Notes: generated from the letters alone by a model not told the origin. Shown: positions 39,895 to 51,907, counted from the first letter of the stretch. The stretch: DNA of 64,000 nt from Euleptes europaea (GCF_029931775.1 NC_079323.1:1151001-1215000), one strand, 5' to 3'. Numbers and translations: made by a program.

Positions 39895-40642
39895 AAATAC
39901 TCAGTGCTTTATTTCAAGATGGGGGAGAAAGTTCAATGAAAACATCCGTTCAGCCATACAATTTTTTCAAGCACACCCGTGGAGCAGCACAGACACTTCA
40001 GGGACAAGCTCACCAGGAAGCGGCCAGGACTGGGGTGGAGGGGGGGGGGGAGAAGAACCAGAGCTGGGCTCTCGAAACGAAGCATCTCACTGAGGCTGGA
40101 AGTGCCCGGCTGGGCTGAGAACGCAAAAGCCCCAGAAAAGGTTTCCCTGCAGGAAAAGGCACCTGGATCTCAGAGTGGCGCAAGAGCCCTGGGCTCATCT
40201 GCAATTCTCCGCCTGCTCCAGCGGTGACCGTTCCGGCTTCCTTTCCCTCCCGACTCTAAAATCCCAGGCTTGGACATGGCTCTCCGCTGGGGCCAGACTT
40301 GACTTCGGGACAACCCTAAGCCTAGCTTCCTTCGGCCCCTGACGGGAGATAGCAGATTGATCCTGTCAGGTCTCCCCGCCAATGCTGGAGGGGCCTCAGG
40401 TGATGTCGGGAAGGGAGCCCCTCCCCAGCCCACCAGAGGGCTTGTCCTCCTTTCCCTCGCGGCCTGGCATGAGGGCCAGCCGCCCTGGCCGAGCACATGT
40501 GTGAATGCCACGGACTGGATCCTGACCCTGGGTAAATCCCTGCCCAGTCCAACCCTCCCCCCCAAGGGTCAGAATGAGAGGCTATCGCCACCTCTGGAGG
40601 AGCTTAGTGCGGCCTCAAATACATCCAAAGTATAAAACGCTC

Positions 40643-40675
<33 letters not shown>

Positions 40676-41446
40676 CCCCGGATCCTTTCCAGAGCCGCAG
40701 GGGGAAAGAGCAAGGAACGAAAGCCGCTTCGTTTCCTGTCTGCAGTGCAGATGACATCTCCCCAGACACAGGCTCAGTGCAGAAGCCGGGGGGGGGGGGG
40801 GCGCGGGCGGAGGGGGCTGTGCGGGTGCTCCCTTTCCAGCACCTCCCCCTCTCCTCACCCCCCAAATCATTAGCAAGGGCTCCTTCGGTTGGGCCCTTTA
40901 TACCTTTAAATTGGCCCTGGAAGAATGCTCTGGGCTGGAGGAGGTCACTTTGCAGTTGCCCACAGCCACGGAGACCCCCCCCCCACTCCAGGGATAAGTA
41001 ACCGCGACCACTCCCCACAATGGCCAAGCCCCCAGGTGAGAGCATGCCACAATCATCCCTGGCCCCCAGCTGACTGGGAAGGAATCTTCTGATCTATAGC
41101 AGCAGTATCTGGCGGGGTGGGGGGGACGACCAGCAACGCCCCCTCCCCTGTGAGCTCACCCATCCTAAATTAGCGGTGGATGAGTTGCTTTTTTCTGCTT
41201 AAAATTAAAGCGCCCCCCATCTGTCCAAAGAGCAGGAGGCCTGGTGAACCTTTCGGTGGTTCGACAATCACAGTGGACGCAGTCCCTCGTCCTGCAGCAT
41301 CTAGCCAGGGGAAGGACTGGATGCAGCCACTGGCTCACGCCCCCATCTGAGGGTGCACCGGCGCCCCTCTGGAAGATCAGCCGTTTGCTGCGGGCTTCCT
41401 TGGTCATGTCTGAGCGTGCCAGCTGGGAGTCCAGGCGAGGCCCCGG
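39895..41446 (-). other. PGAP2: Probable 3' UTR of PGAP2 copy a
   Basis: Downstream of the stop codon the first clear minus-strand AATAAA is at 39908-39913. The stretch from about 41,005 to the stop is homologous to the 3' flank of copy b. From 39.9 to 41.0 kb the sequence is GC-rich and unmatched in copy b, and holds a (CT)n run at 40,643-40,674 and a G run at 40,788-40,800. The transcript end is inferred. Confidence 0.5.
40643..40674. repeat. (CT)n microsatellite
   Basis: About 15 CT units. Confidence 0.9.
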
Positions 41447-41577
41447 CTAGAAACGCTTGTCCTCCAGCTGGGAACTGACCACCAGCTCCTTGTTGCCGAA
41501 GTCCCACCAGGCAGTCATGTGGAACGCCATGTTGGAGAGGACCACCAGGTACTCCAGGAAGGCAAAGATCGTGTAAA
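41447..41577 (-). CDS. PGAP2: PGAP2 copy a, last coding exon
   Basis: Acceptor CAG at 41578-41580; the stop TAG occupies 41447-41449. It encodes [20 protein letters not shown] and [14 protein letters not shown] through EDKRF, the best conserved part of the family. Confidence 0.95.
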
Positions 41578-44500
41578 CTGGGGAAGGAAAAGACCCAGAG
41601 GCTTAATCGACAACGCGTAACAGAAGGAAAGAGGCTCAGAGCTACAATCGGCACCAGGGACCATGGTCCTGTCACCTGAGTATATGACAAGAGCTCAATA
41701 AATGCTTCTTTTAGGGGCTCCAATTCCTTTACCAGCTCAGTCCTGCATATAGCTCAGGAAAGTTACATAAGAACATAAGGAAAGCCCTGCTGGATCAGAC
41801 CCAGGCCCATCAAGTCCAGCAGCCTGTTCATACAGTGGCCAACCAGGAGCCTCTAGGAAGCCCCCAAACAAGACGGCTGCAGCAGCACCGTCCTGCCTGT
41901 GTTCCTCAGCACCTAATAGGCCTGCTCCTCAGATGCTAGAGAGAATAGGTGTGCCTCATGACTAGTATCCATTTTGATTAGCAGCTGTGGGCAGGCCTCT
42001 CCTCCTGGTCTGATCCAGCAGGGCTCTTCTGAGGTTCTTATCAGGGGAAGGGGCCTCGGCTTCCGTGCCCTGTTGCTGGCCCTCCAGAGGAGCTGGTTGT
42101 CCACCAACTGTGAGACAGGAAGCTGGACTAGATGGACCCTCACTGGTCTGCTCTTCTGATGTTCTTACATTATGTTCTTTTGCAGGATGCAACAATGGCC
42201 AAGATACATCGCAGCCCAGGAAAAGGGAGAGCTCTCTGGGCCCATTTTCCAGACCCACCCAGCATTCGGGAAAGCACTTGGCACACTCAAGGGCACAGAG
42301 GAGAACTCAACCCCCTGATAAGAACTCATCTCCTGATGCCCATCTCTCCTCAGCCACAAGCTTCCCAGGAGGCCTCAGGAGAGGGACAGGAACACCGGCC
42401 AACCACGCAGGGCCACTGAAAGAGTCGCTCAGCACATCCACAAAGCATTCTCCATGCTTGGATGAAGGACCTTCATGAAAACGGCGTTGTGAGTCTTACC
42501 TCCGGGCTCGCAGTACCAGTTGTGCCGGAAGTAGAAGCACACAGCCACCAGGAAGGTGAACAGGTTGACGAGGAAGAGCCACAGCTTCCACTTGTAGGAC
42601 TTCCGCTCCTGCAAGGCAGAGAAGGGGGGGGCAGTGAGGTCACTCCTTCCAGGGCTGGCTCCTTGCACTCGCCACACAATGCCCACCCCGGCAGCCTTCG
42701 CTTCCCGCAGAAGGCCGGTCCTGTCCGGCTCTCACTGGAGCTTTGCCTGGGGCAGGGTTTGCCCTGAGTGGGCATGGACAGAGCACCCACCGCTCCCTAC
42801 ATGCACAGAGGGCACCCAAGTCCCAGGTGAGCTGGGAGGCAGCGTAAGTAGGGTTGCCAATCTCCGGTGGGGCCTGGAGTTACAACTGATCTCCAGACTT
42901 CGAGAGATTTATTTAAGTAATTCATTTATAACCAACGTGGCTTACATCACTCCCCTCTCCTCCATTTTATCCCCACAACAACCCTGTGAGGTAGATTAGG
43001 CTGAGAGAGTGTGACCAGTGCAACGTCATCGTGATGCCCCTTTCCCACTCACACTTAGTGCCTTCCACCCTCTCCCTCCCAGGTTCAGGGTTACCAGTAG
43101 GCCAGGCCATCGCACATCACTACCCTTCTCCCCCTCTCTTTTAACATCTCTAGAGAGCCACGGCGTTTCACACCCCAGGCCCTCTCTCACTCACAGAGAC
43201 GTCCACTGATAGGGTAGCCCAGTCCCCCCCCTTCATGACCGGCCCTCACTCACTCAGAGTTATTGGGCTAGGGGGGGCTCAAACACCATTCAGTTGACCA
43301 GAGGCTGCCTCCACTTACTCACATCTATAATATACTTCTTTTTTTTTTGCTGTCAAGTAACACCTGACTTATGGCGACCATGTAGGACTTTCAGGGGAAG
43401 AGAAGTTCAGAGTTGGATTCCCGTCCGAATACTTGCCAGGGTGGAGGCTGAGAATAGGTGACTGGCACATGGTCACCCAGCAAGTTTCCCTGGCAGAGTG
43501 GGGGTTTGAACCCGGGCTTCCCAGATCCCAGTCCAACACCTTTGCGACTGCACCACGCTGGCTCTCCATGATATACATACAGACCAAGATATGAATGTGT
43601 TTGTGTGTGCTTGCATGTGTGTTTCAAGCCCACAAGGTTAAACAAACAAGGATTTGAACATAACACAGAAGAAAGTAAGGTAGAGGTAACAGCATTTCTT
43701 TTCCCTTGAACTTCTGAACTGTTGTCCTATTCCAGTGTCTTGGATCTTGCGTTACAGTGACTCTTTTTACTCAGCTAGCTTTAAGATGATCTTCACCTCA
43801 GCTTCACTCAGTCGGACATCTTCTTTTCCCGCTCAATTCCCCAGCTGCCAACTTTTTTTCCTGCTGCCTGGCCCGGCCTCTTATCCTTTACAACTACTAT
43901 GGGGTGGCATGTTTGTCCGTTCCCATTTCAGGGCCACCCACATGCCCACCCGCACGGCAGCCGCACGGCAGGAAGTGTGCTGGGCAGAGAGACCTCCGCT
44001 TGCCCACAGTCACCCAGCGAGCTTCACGGCCCAGCTAGAACTAGAACCCGGGCCCGCCCTCAGCTCCCTCTAGCCGGCCAGGCTCAGGCTCAGCGCTGGC
44101 ATTCGAAACACTGGCAGTCGGGGAGGGGGACCTGAGAACAATCCCACCCCCCACGCTCACGCACTCTGCAGGACCCCTCCCCCAGCCTGGCCACACTGCC
44201 GCTATATCCAGAGCGCTGCCTGTGGCAACTCATGGGTGGGGGGCTTTGTGCAGGAGGGGCTGCCGGAGTCCTGAGCGCTTCCCTGGCAGCAGCCCCCCCC
44301 CCCAGCAGGAAACCACATTGCACAGGAACTGCCAGAGGCCATTGGGGAAGAGGGGCAAGAAGGGGAAGGGCCTCCCCCCGAGCTCCCAGCGAGCAGAACT
44401 CTAGTCAAGGCCTTGCTCCGGGGATGGTGGTGGAAAGGGCTGTCAAATTGCAGCCGACTTTTGGCACCCCCATAGGGTTTTCAAGGCAAGAGGTGTTCAG

Positions 44501-47500
44501 AGGTGGTTTGCCATCGCCTGCCTCTGTGTAGCAACCCTTGGCGGTCCCCTGCCAAAGTACTAACCAGTGTCACAATTAACAGCAGGAAGGCTACGTGCAA
44601 TAAACACAATGACTTTACCAAAATGCAAAGAATAACAATATACAAAAACGAGAAACCAGCAACACTGGATACAGCACAACTCCACAAGGATGTGGGTGGT
44701 AAAGAGTCACGAGAGCAGCCAGACAGAATGTCCAATTCCAAAGGACAGACACGATGTCAAGGTTGTGTCTTTAATTTTCCATCATATAATGAGCTAAGTA
44801 GCTCATAAATCTTGTGGAGAGCCGTAGTTCCTGTGAGTATCCTTTCTGGCTGCTCTCGTGACTCTTTACCACCCACATCCTTGTGGAGTTGTGCTGTAGC
44901 CAGTGTTGTTGGTTTCTCATTTTTGTATATTGTTATTCTTTGCATTTTGGTAAAGTCATTGTGTTTATTGCACTTAGCCTTCCTGCTGTTAATTGTTACA
45001 CTCTACTTGGTACAGTAGGCTAACTAGTTCTGCATCCAAAGTATTAACCAGGGCTGACCCTACTTAGCTTCCATGATCTGACAATATTGGGCTAGCCTGA
45101 GCCATCCAGGTTGAGGCAAGGGACGCTCAGAGGTGGTTTGCCATCGCCTGCCTCTGCATAGCAACCTTGGTCTTCCTTGGTGGCCTCCCATCCAAGGACT
45201 AACCAGGGCCGTCCCTGCTTAGCTTCTATGATCCATGTAAATTGAGCTAACCCGGGCCCTGCAGGTGTGGGCTGTTCGGAGAGACCCGGGTTCAAATCAC
45301 CTGGCGGGCATCAAGTTCCGTGGGACCCCTTGGACCAACCACTCCCTCTTGGCCTAACCTACTTCACAGGGCTGTCATTGTGAGGATAGAAAGGAGCATG
45401 GGGGGCAGGGGCACTGCTTTGGGCTCCTTGAAGAAAAAGCCGGGATGGAAACTTTCTCAAGACTCTCCAGAAAGGAGAAGAAGAAGAGTTCGTTTTTATA
45501 TGCTGACTTTCCCTACCACTTAAGGGAGACTCAAACCAGCTTACAATCACCTTCCCCTCCCCACAACAGACACCTTGTGAGGTAGGTGGGGCTGAGAGAG
45601 CTCTAAGAGAGCTGTGACTAGCCCAAGGTCACCCAGCTGGCTTCGTGTGGAGGAGTGGGGAAACAAATCCAGTTCACCAGATTAGCCTCCGCCGCTCACA
45701 TGGAGGGGTGGGGAATCAAACCCGGTTCTCCAGATCAGACTCCACCACTCCAAACCACCGCTCTTAACCACGACACCACGCTGGCTCTCAGTGGAGCCAG
45801 CGTTCCTGCTCCCTGGCACGTTTCGCCCGCCCCGCTGGGGCCACCATGGCTTCAAAGACCCATCAGTATGGGGGGGGGCGGGTTTCAGCTGGGCCCTGCC
45901 CATGGTCCTTACTGTCCGAAGGCAATTTGGATTCTGCAATACCAGCCCTTGCCCGGCAATGGGGAGAAAAGTCTTTTCCTGTTAGGCAGGGCAGAGAAGA
46001 GGGAGGGGAGAGCTTGTGTCTCAGTGGGGCCGGCATACTTGGGGGCGGGGGCAATGTGCTCCTGCCAGCCCAGCCCCAAACCGGTTCCTCCAAGCTTGCA
46101 GCCCTAGCCACAAATCACTCCAAGAAGTGCTGTCACCAGTGGAATTTCCCCAAAGAGGACATCCCTCCTCAAACACGCATGCAGGGCGCACACAGGCATA
46201 CCATGCAGGCGCACACAGGCATATAGACTGCTGACCGTGGCAGAGGGCTGCTGCCTCCACCTCCAGCTCTGCCTACCGACAGCCTCGCCCACGGAGGCTG
46301 GAAACGCACGAGTCATGGAGTCGCCGGGTGTCCTGACTCAGCGTAATTGAGGGAAATGGAATGTACCAGCGGCAAAAGAAGGGGGCGGGGAGGCAGCGGG
46401 CCGGGTAGGGTGGTCAGGGGGGAGGGACGGTCCCACCCGCCCCCTCTTTCCCCTTCCAGCCACGGTGGGAAGGGGGACCTTGCTTCTGCCCCCAGGGAAG
46501 CCTCCAAGGCCCCGGCTCATAATTACTGGGGGGGGGGCAGACATGCCCCTGTCGGGTGCTACCCACTGAAAGGGGAACTTTCTCCTCCTCCCGCCCCTAG
46601 AAATCTGCTGAAAGGGGCAGAAACTCAACCCACACCAGGGAGGTATTGATCACAGCAACAGTTTCTACTGTTGACAAATGCAGGACTCTCCAGATTTGGG
46701 GGGGGGGAGATGAAAAATAAGGACAGTTTCAGGGCGAGTAGAGCAAAATAGCACCGAGGGGCACCCCTGCTCAGCCATGGATGACCATGGGCCCGTTTCC
46801 TGCTCCCAGCTCAGCCTACCTTGCAGGGCTGTTGCGAACATACTACGGGGAAGGCAGAAGCGTGTATGCTGACCAGAGTTGCCAGGAGGAACAGGAAGAG
46901 AAGATAAAATATATGAATAATCTCACAGCACCTGTCCAAGGTGGACGGCTGGACAGCAACTCCAGGAATCTGGGCTCAAAGCCCCGCCCTGACCCGGATC
47001 CTGACCCCCCAGCCACATCATCTGCAGTTACCCATTTTCTAGTACGTTCTTAGCCCACCCCTTCTTCCCAGGAGCTCAGGACAGCGTACAATCTTCTTCT
47101 TTCCTCATCCTGCCCTAACAACAACGCTGTGGAGTAGGCTAGGCTGAGGGAAAGAGAGGGGCTGGCACCAGGCCACCTGGGGTGCTTCACTCCTTGCAGA
47201 GTGGGGGGATTTGGACACACCGGTCCCAGTCCAACGCTCTAACCACTACACCAGCTCTCCGTGCCCGCTTGGCGTCTGTTTCAGCCTCCTCGGCCTGACC
47301 TGGGACGTCTCTCCTTCTGCTTCCCCCTCCCCCAGACTCTGCCTCCCTTTCTTGCTCCCAGGCGCCCCCCCCCCCCCCAGCCGTTAGCCAGCTTCCCTCC
47401 GCAGCAGAGCCTCCTCGGTCTGGGCCTCGGGCCCCAGCTGGCCCCGCCTGCCTCTCCTGTCCACCCGGTTGGGTGGGTCTGTGCTCATCCTAGCTAAGTT

Positions 47501-47927
47501 GCATCTTCTGTCCCCCCACCCCCATGGCCAATGCACTCGTGGGGCTCAGACCAAACTCCCCAGCAGGTGCTGGAAGCCCCACCCTGCCGAGTTCCACGAC
47601 AACAGGAAGTGCCTGGGAGGGAGAGAGGGGAGGCAGAGGCGCTTGCTCATAAAGGAGCGGTTGGTTCTTCAGTTTTGGTTTCAGAGAGGAGTGGGTGGGT
47701 GGGACAAGTCCCCTTTGGCCTTCGGGGCCCCCTCCTTCCTCCACTCCCTGCCTGGCCCACCCATGCTTACACATGAACATGTGTAGGTGCCTTCTATTGA
47801 ATCAGACCCTTGGTCCGTCAAGGTCAGTATTGCCCACTCAGACTGTCAGTGGCTCCCCCGGGTCTCAGCTGGAGATCCGCTTGCCCCGGGCCCTCTTCCA
47901 AGCTATCCTGTCTACCCAGAATCCCTC

Positions 47928-47976
<49 letters not shown>

Positions 47977-50900
47977 AACACACAAGTCTTCTGTCCCTAG
48001 GCCCCAGATAATGCATCTCCCGTACCAACGGACCCTGCAGTACCCCTCATAGTAGCTGTAGCTGTGCTGTTGGCAAAAATACTAGGCATTAGCCAAGACC
48101 AGCTCATTAGTCAGAGTGCATCTGAGCATGTACAAAAGGCACCCCCTTCACACAGGTAGGAATCCAGGGCCAAGTTTCAGGGGCAGCGGGTGTGGCTTCC
48201 GGGGAAGACCAAGGCCGCATAAAGCCTCGGAACGACAGCAGCAAGAACGAGGGACTGGGTGGTCAACAGAAACACCCACCCACCCCGGATATCTAGAAAG
48301 GGTCCTCTTACAAAACAGACAGAACCACCTGCAAGCATCTGCTGCCCTCTGGTGTCAAGTAGGAACGCTGCATCTGAGCCCCGCCATGCTGCCTCAGTTC
48401 CTCGGTATGTAAAACGGGAACCGTCGTGGCCCTGCTTCACCGGCCTGACATGCGAGTGAACATAAAGTCTGCCGGTGTTCCGAAGCGGACACATCCCCAT
48501 TCCCAGAACCAGCCCCAGACTCTCCCGCAGTGCCAGCAACAGGGAAGGCAGGCCCCCCACCCCCACCCCAGACAAGGAGAAACGCTGCAAGGGCAGCTTC
48601 ACGGCACGGACCTCATGAGGCCCCGATTCAGCCGCACCCAACAGCTGCCAAGCCGGCAGCAAAGAGCAAGAAGGCAGCAACAGGAGCAATGTGGTGCGGT
48701 CCTTTTGAGGCCCTGCTTCAATCACTGCCAACAGCTGCTGACAGTTTGGGCAAGGGAAGGGGGAGGGGCCGCAGGAGAGGCTTCAGGAGACGTCTCCTTC
48801 TGGCCAGGCTTCGGAGGAGGAGGAAGAAGAGTTGGTTTTTATATGCCGACTTTCTCTACCACTTAAGGAAGAATCAAACCGGCTTACAATCACCTTCCCT
48901 TCCCCTCCCCACAAAGACACCCTGTGAGGTAGGTGGGGCTGAGAGAGCTCTAACAGAGTTGTGACTTGCCCAAGGTCACCCAGCTGGCTTTGTGTGGAGG
49001 AGTGGGGGAAATCAAGCCCAGTTCTCCAGATCAGAGTCCACCATACCGAACCACTGCTCTTAACCACTATACCACGCTGGCTTAGAAGAAGGCCAGGGAA
49101 AGGGGAGGTGGCCTGGGTTCTCTCTCCAGGCTGTGCAAGAGTGACCCAGGGGGGAAGGAGAGAACCAGAACCAGTTGCTGCAAACCCCCTCCCCAGTTCT
49201 GAGGCTCTGCGACCCCAAGAAGGACAGAAAGGGGCACTGCCAATGGCAGGGATGCCCCTGAACCCCATAGTGAGGAACAGCACAGACTTCCCAGGAGAGG
49301 GAGCAGGAAGCAACATGGCTCAGAGGCTCGAATGGACAGAGGAATCCTCGGTTCGAATCCCTGCTTGGCTTTGAAGCTCACCAGAGGGGCCTGCCGAGCC
49401 CTTCCCCTCCCAAGAAACCTTCTCCAACTGGGGTGTTTTGGGGCTCCACTCCTGTCCCTTTCTCCAAGTAACCCCGAGCAAGACACAAACATCAGAGCCC
49501 CCCCCCCCCTTCACATTAACAGCAAGGACAGAGTGAAGGGAGCGATGTGCGAAAAATGAGCTTGGCAAATCAGATTCCCCCTGTGTGACACTGCAAATTT
49601 GCAGTGGGAAAGGTGGACAGTAAATACATACATAAACCCAGCTGCCCAACACAGGTTTCAAAAGTACAGAATGAAACGCTTCTTGGCAAAGTCAGCTGCC
49701 AAGCGCCGGCAGAAAACCACCACCCAGGCAAGCTCCGAGAAGAGGAATGAAAGATACCGTACCTCCGGACTTACTGTGTGCTTCTTCGTCATCCGCCACA
49801 AAACGCAGGTCAAGAACATGTAACTGATGGCGGTGACAATGAAGAAGATGAAGGCGCTCTTATGAACCACTGCAGCAAGACAAGAAGGGGTCAACCTCAG
49901 CACCAAGCAAAAAAGCAGCGGCTGCCAGGGGGGGACCAGGGCAGCCGTCCCTCCGAAACCAGCAGTACTTTGGAACTCCCTCCCCAGGCAGATTGAACAC
50001 ATGAAGCTGCCCTTACATTGAATAAGTCCATCAATGTCAGTCTTCTCTACTGAAACTGGCAGTGGCTGTTCAGGGTCTCAGGCAGGGAACTTGGGACCTT
50101 CTGCATGCCAAGAAGAGGCTCTACCACTGAGCCACGGCCCTCCCCATGTCTTCCTCTACCGTGTCTTCCACCATGAGGTAAAGACCTCTTTGTTTTGTTT
50201 GTGGCATACTCCGAATGACCATTATTAGCCCTCCTCCCTGGTTCTGCTACTTTAGGTGTTTTTTATGGAACTGTTTTATAATTTTAGATGTTGTGTTTAA
50301 CTGTTCAGACATCTTAATGTTTTTATGTGAGCAATCTTGGACCCTGACAGGGTGGAAAGGTGGCATGTGGCATTCAGGAGAGCAGAGGAGCTAAGCAGGT
50401 GGATTCTGAATTGGAGGGCAGTGAGAGGGGGAGAAGAAGGGAAAGCCAGAAGGAAATTCACCTTCCCTTCCCTTTCCCGCAACAGACACCCTGTGAGGTA
50501 GGTGGGGCTGAGAGATACCCCATTCTAGGCCGGAGATGACCGAAAACAGGTCAGACCTGCAGGGTCCGACCACTCCCCAAGCTTCTCACAAATTATCAAA
50601 GAAGAGTTGGTTTTTATATGCCGACTTTCTCTACCACTTAAGGGAGAATCAAACTGGCTTACAATCACTTTCCCTTCCCCTCCCCACAACAGACACCCTG
50701 TGAGGTAGGTGGGGCTGAGAAAGCTCTAAAAGAGCTGTGACTAGCCCAAGGTCACCCAGCAGGCTTCACATGGAGGATTGGGGAAACCAACCCAGTTCAC
50801 CAGATAGGCCTCCGCCGCTCATGTGGAGGGGTGGGGAATCAAACCCGGTTCTCCAGATCAGAGTCTGCCGCTCCAAACCACCGCTCTTAACCACTACACC

Positions 50901-51907
50901 ACGCTGGCTCTTGTGAGCAGGAAGCCACTGGAAGAAGGGCAGGCGGCACGAGCCGCTGACGGCCCTCCGAGGAGGAACTCACAGTGGTTTTCTGAGGAGG
51001 AGATGTAGGTCAGGAGCAGGAGGGCGACGTTCTCCATCAGGTTCAGTGCGAAGGCCACGTTGCACAGCCACAGGTAGCTGGGGCGTGGGCAGTGGCAGCC
51101 GCGGTAATGGTTCCTGTAGACGATGGCCACCAGGAAGCGGGGGGCCGAGTGCACCCCGATGCAGAACCGCCACACGTAGCGCTCGGGGGTCGCCCCACCA
51201 ATGGCGGCGCTGATGGAAGGGAGGTAGTTGGAGACCTGCCGAAGAAACAGAAACCCCTCACATGAACACCCATGAAGCTGCCTTATACTGAATCAGGCCC
51301 TTGGTCCATCAAAGTCAGTATTGTCTACCTGGGACCTTCTGCATGCCAAGCAGATGCTCTACCACTGAGCCACGGCCCCTCCCTCCCTCCCTCTTGCAGC
51401 GTGCCTGCTGTGCCTCTCCTGCCTACGCCCTGTGGGGCCTGCAGGCCGCTTTCAAGGCTGAGCTGACACACAGAACCTGCACACGTGGCCCTGCCTAGCT
51501 CTTTGCTTGACGGCATGAGGCCCCTTGCTGCCTCACCTCTGCAGTAAAATGGATCCGGTGAGATTCAGTTGTTACTGGAGATAATCTGGGCTTTAAGATT
51601 CTTTATTTTTAACAAGGTTTGTATTGAGGGCTGCTGTTCTAAGGGGTTGTAAAAGTTACGGATGGGATGGTGAGCTGCTCTGACCTTGGAGATAAGGCAA
51701 GGTTGAAAGACGCGAAGGGAAAAGCGCTGAAAGGGGACTTACGTCGCAGTGGGTGGCGGTGGCTTCCTCAAAATGAAAGAACAGGGACCAAAGCACGCAG
51801 AAGAGGAATCCGCACAGCGGGCAGCACACCGTCCCAACAGCCAAGGTGGTGAAGCGGAGCCGGAAGAGTGTCCCGTCCCGATCCAAGGGCAGCGGCACTT
51901 GGAACAT
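41447..51907 (-). CDS. PGAP2: PGAP2 copy a: post-GPI-attachment to proteins factor 2 (five coding exons)
   Basis: Coding exons on the minus strand, in transcript order, are 51743-51907, 50983-51235, 49763-49869, 42500-42608 and 41447-41577. They total 765 nt: 254 codons plus TAG, the same length as human PGAP2. All introns have GT and AG borders and phases agree (0, 1, 0, 1). The product starts [19 protein letters not shown], carries [17 protein letters not shown] near residues 74-91, WRMTKKHT in the middle and ends [17 protein letters not shown]. These are close to the mammalian protein as I remember it. Hydrophobic stretches near 21-45, 75-95, 112-132, 145-165, 185-202 and 215-235 fit a Frag1/Sfk1-type multi-pass membrane protein. 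PGAP2 acts in the Golgi, late in GPI fatty-acid remodelling, favouring reacylation with a saturated chain. Its 5' end points to the CpG islands at 57-62 kb. I take this copy as the functional orthologue. Confidence 0.95.
41765..42180 (-). mobile_element. Family G LINE 3' UTR plus an inverted related piece
   Basis: The reverse copy to about 42,000 is followed by an opposite-orientation piece (42,005-42,178) like the tandem units at 5.7-6.3 kb. Absent from copy b. Confidence 0.8.
42500..42608 (-). CDS. PGAP2: PGAP2 copy a, fourth coding exon
   Basis: 109 nt from the acceptor CAG (42609-42611) to the donor GTAAGA starting at 42499. It encodes [20 protein letters not shown] and [16 protein letters not shown]. 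The YFRHN-YCE segment is a family signature. Confidence 0.93.
42848..43025 (+). mobile_element. D-family repeat start with SINE family C
   Basis: Same nested junction as 23,173-23,467, truncated at its far side. Confidence 0.78.
43026..43344. other. Intronic sequence, nothing recognised
   Basis: C-rich, no repeat family. A T run lies near 43,340. Confidence 0.4.
43345..43570 (-). mobile_element. tRNA-derived SINE (family C-like)
   Basis: Reverse copy with the CAGTCCAACAC...GCACCACGCTGGCTCTC head and a body containing GACTTATGGCGACC. Confidence 0.7.
44440..44567 (-). mobile_element. 5S-derived SINE, left part
   Basis: Reverse SINE interrupted by the fold-back element. It continues at 45,036. 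Confidence 0.8.
44568..45035. mobile_element. Fold-back element with about 160-bp inverted ends, 16-bp target duplication
   Basis: The left end (TGTCACAATTAACAGCAGG) and right end, ending in its reverse complement near 45,001, pair for about 160 bp around a roughly 110-bp unique middle. The flanks CCAAAGTACTAACCAG (44552-44567) and CCAAAGTATTAACCAG (45036-45051) are a target duplication. Copy b keeps the empty site at about 25,183-25,199. No coding capacity. Confidence 0.85.
45036..45300 (-). mobile_element. 5S-derived SINE, right part and further pieces
   Basis: Continues the split copy with ACCAGGGCTGACCCTACTTA, then a second fragment. Confidence 0.78.
45475..45790 (-). mobile_element. tRNA-derived SINE family A
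   Basis: Complete reverse copy. Confidence 0.9.
45791..47044. other. Intronic sequence, nothing recognised
   Basis: About 1.25 kb of G/C-run-rich sequence. Overlapping open frames on both strands, none with a domain. Confidence 0.4.
47045..47258 (-). mobile_element. tRNA-derived SINE (family C-like), diverged
   Basis: Reverse copy with CTGTGGAGTAGGCTAGGCTG and CTAACCACTACACCAGCTC. Confidence 0.7.
47259..47774. other. Intronic sequence, nothing recognised
   Basis: C-rich, with a C run near 47,368. Overlapping frames look compositional. Confidence 0.4.
47775..47880 (-). mobile_element. tRNA-derived SINE family B, 3' part
   Basis: Reverse fragment. Confidence 0.8.
47931..47972. repeat. (CA)n microsatellite
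   Basis: About 20 CA units. Confidence 0.95.
47990..48824. other. Intronic sequence partly shared with copy b
   Basis: 48,465-48,610 resembles 26,440-26,560 of copy b. The rest is unassigned, with long overlapping frames on both strands that I do not call. Confidence 0.45.
48825..49083 (-). mobile_element. tRNA-derived SINE family A
   Basis: Reverse copy, slightly shortened. Confidence 0.9.
49084..49640. other. Intronic sequence, nothing recognised
   Basis: No repeat family; a C run at 49,499-49,509. Confidence 0.4.
49763..49869 (-). CDS. PGAP2: PGAP2 copy a, third coding exon
   Basis: 107 nt from the acceptor CAG (49870-49872) to the donor GTACGG starting at 49762. It encodes [20 protein letters not shown], then [22 protein letters not shown] sits 9 nt inside the exon and could act as an alternative donor, but using it would change the reading phase. 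Confidence 0.92.
50000..50150 (-). mobile_element. tRNA-derived SINE family B
   Basis: Reverse, with an internal deletion relative to consensus. Confidence 0.82.
50595..50915 (-). mobile_element. tRNA-derived SINE family A
   Basis: Complete reverse copy between the second and third coding exons of PGAP2 copy a. Confidence 0.9.
50983..51235 (-). CDS. PGAP2: PGAP2 copy a, second coding exon
   Basis: 253 nt between the acceptor CAG (51236-51238) and the donor GTGAGT starting at 50982, ending in phase 1. It encodes [14 protein letters not shown] through ISSSENH, including [10 protein letters not shown] and a hydrophobic segment [17 protein letters not shown]. Confidence 0.93.
51262..51395 (-). 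mobile_element. tRNA-derived SINE family B, internally shortened
   Basis: Reverse copy starting about 25 bases from the second coding exon of copy a, on the side of its acceptor. Confidence 0.82.

Noticed and set aside
47931-47972. CRISPR-like or tandem regulatory array
   Set aside because: Simple CA microsatellite. The interspersed repeats here have no spacer structure and the genome is vertebrate.
48177-48866. Overlapping 184-, 146- and 144-codon frames
   Set aside because: They lie inside a PGAP2 intron, overlap on both strands and run into a SINE.
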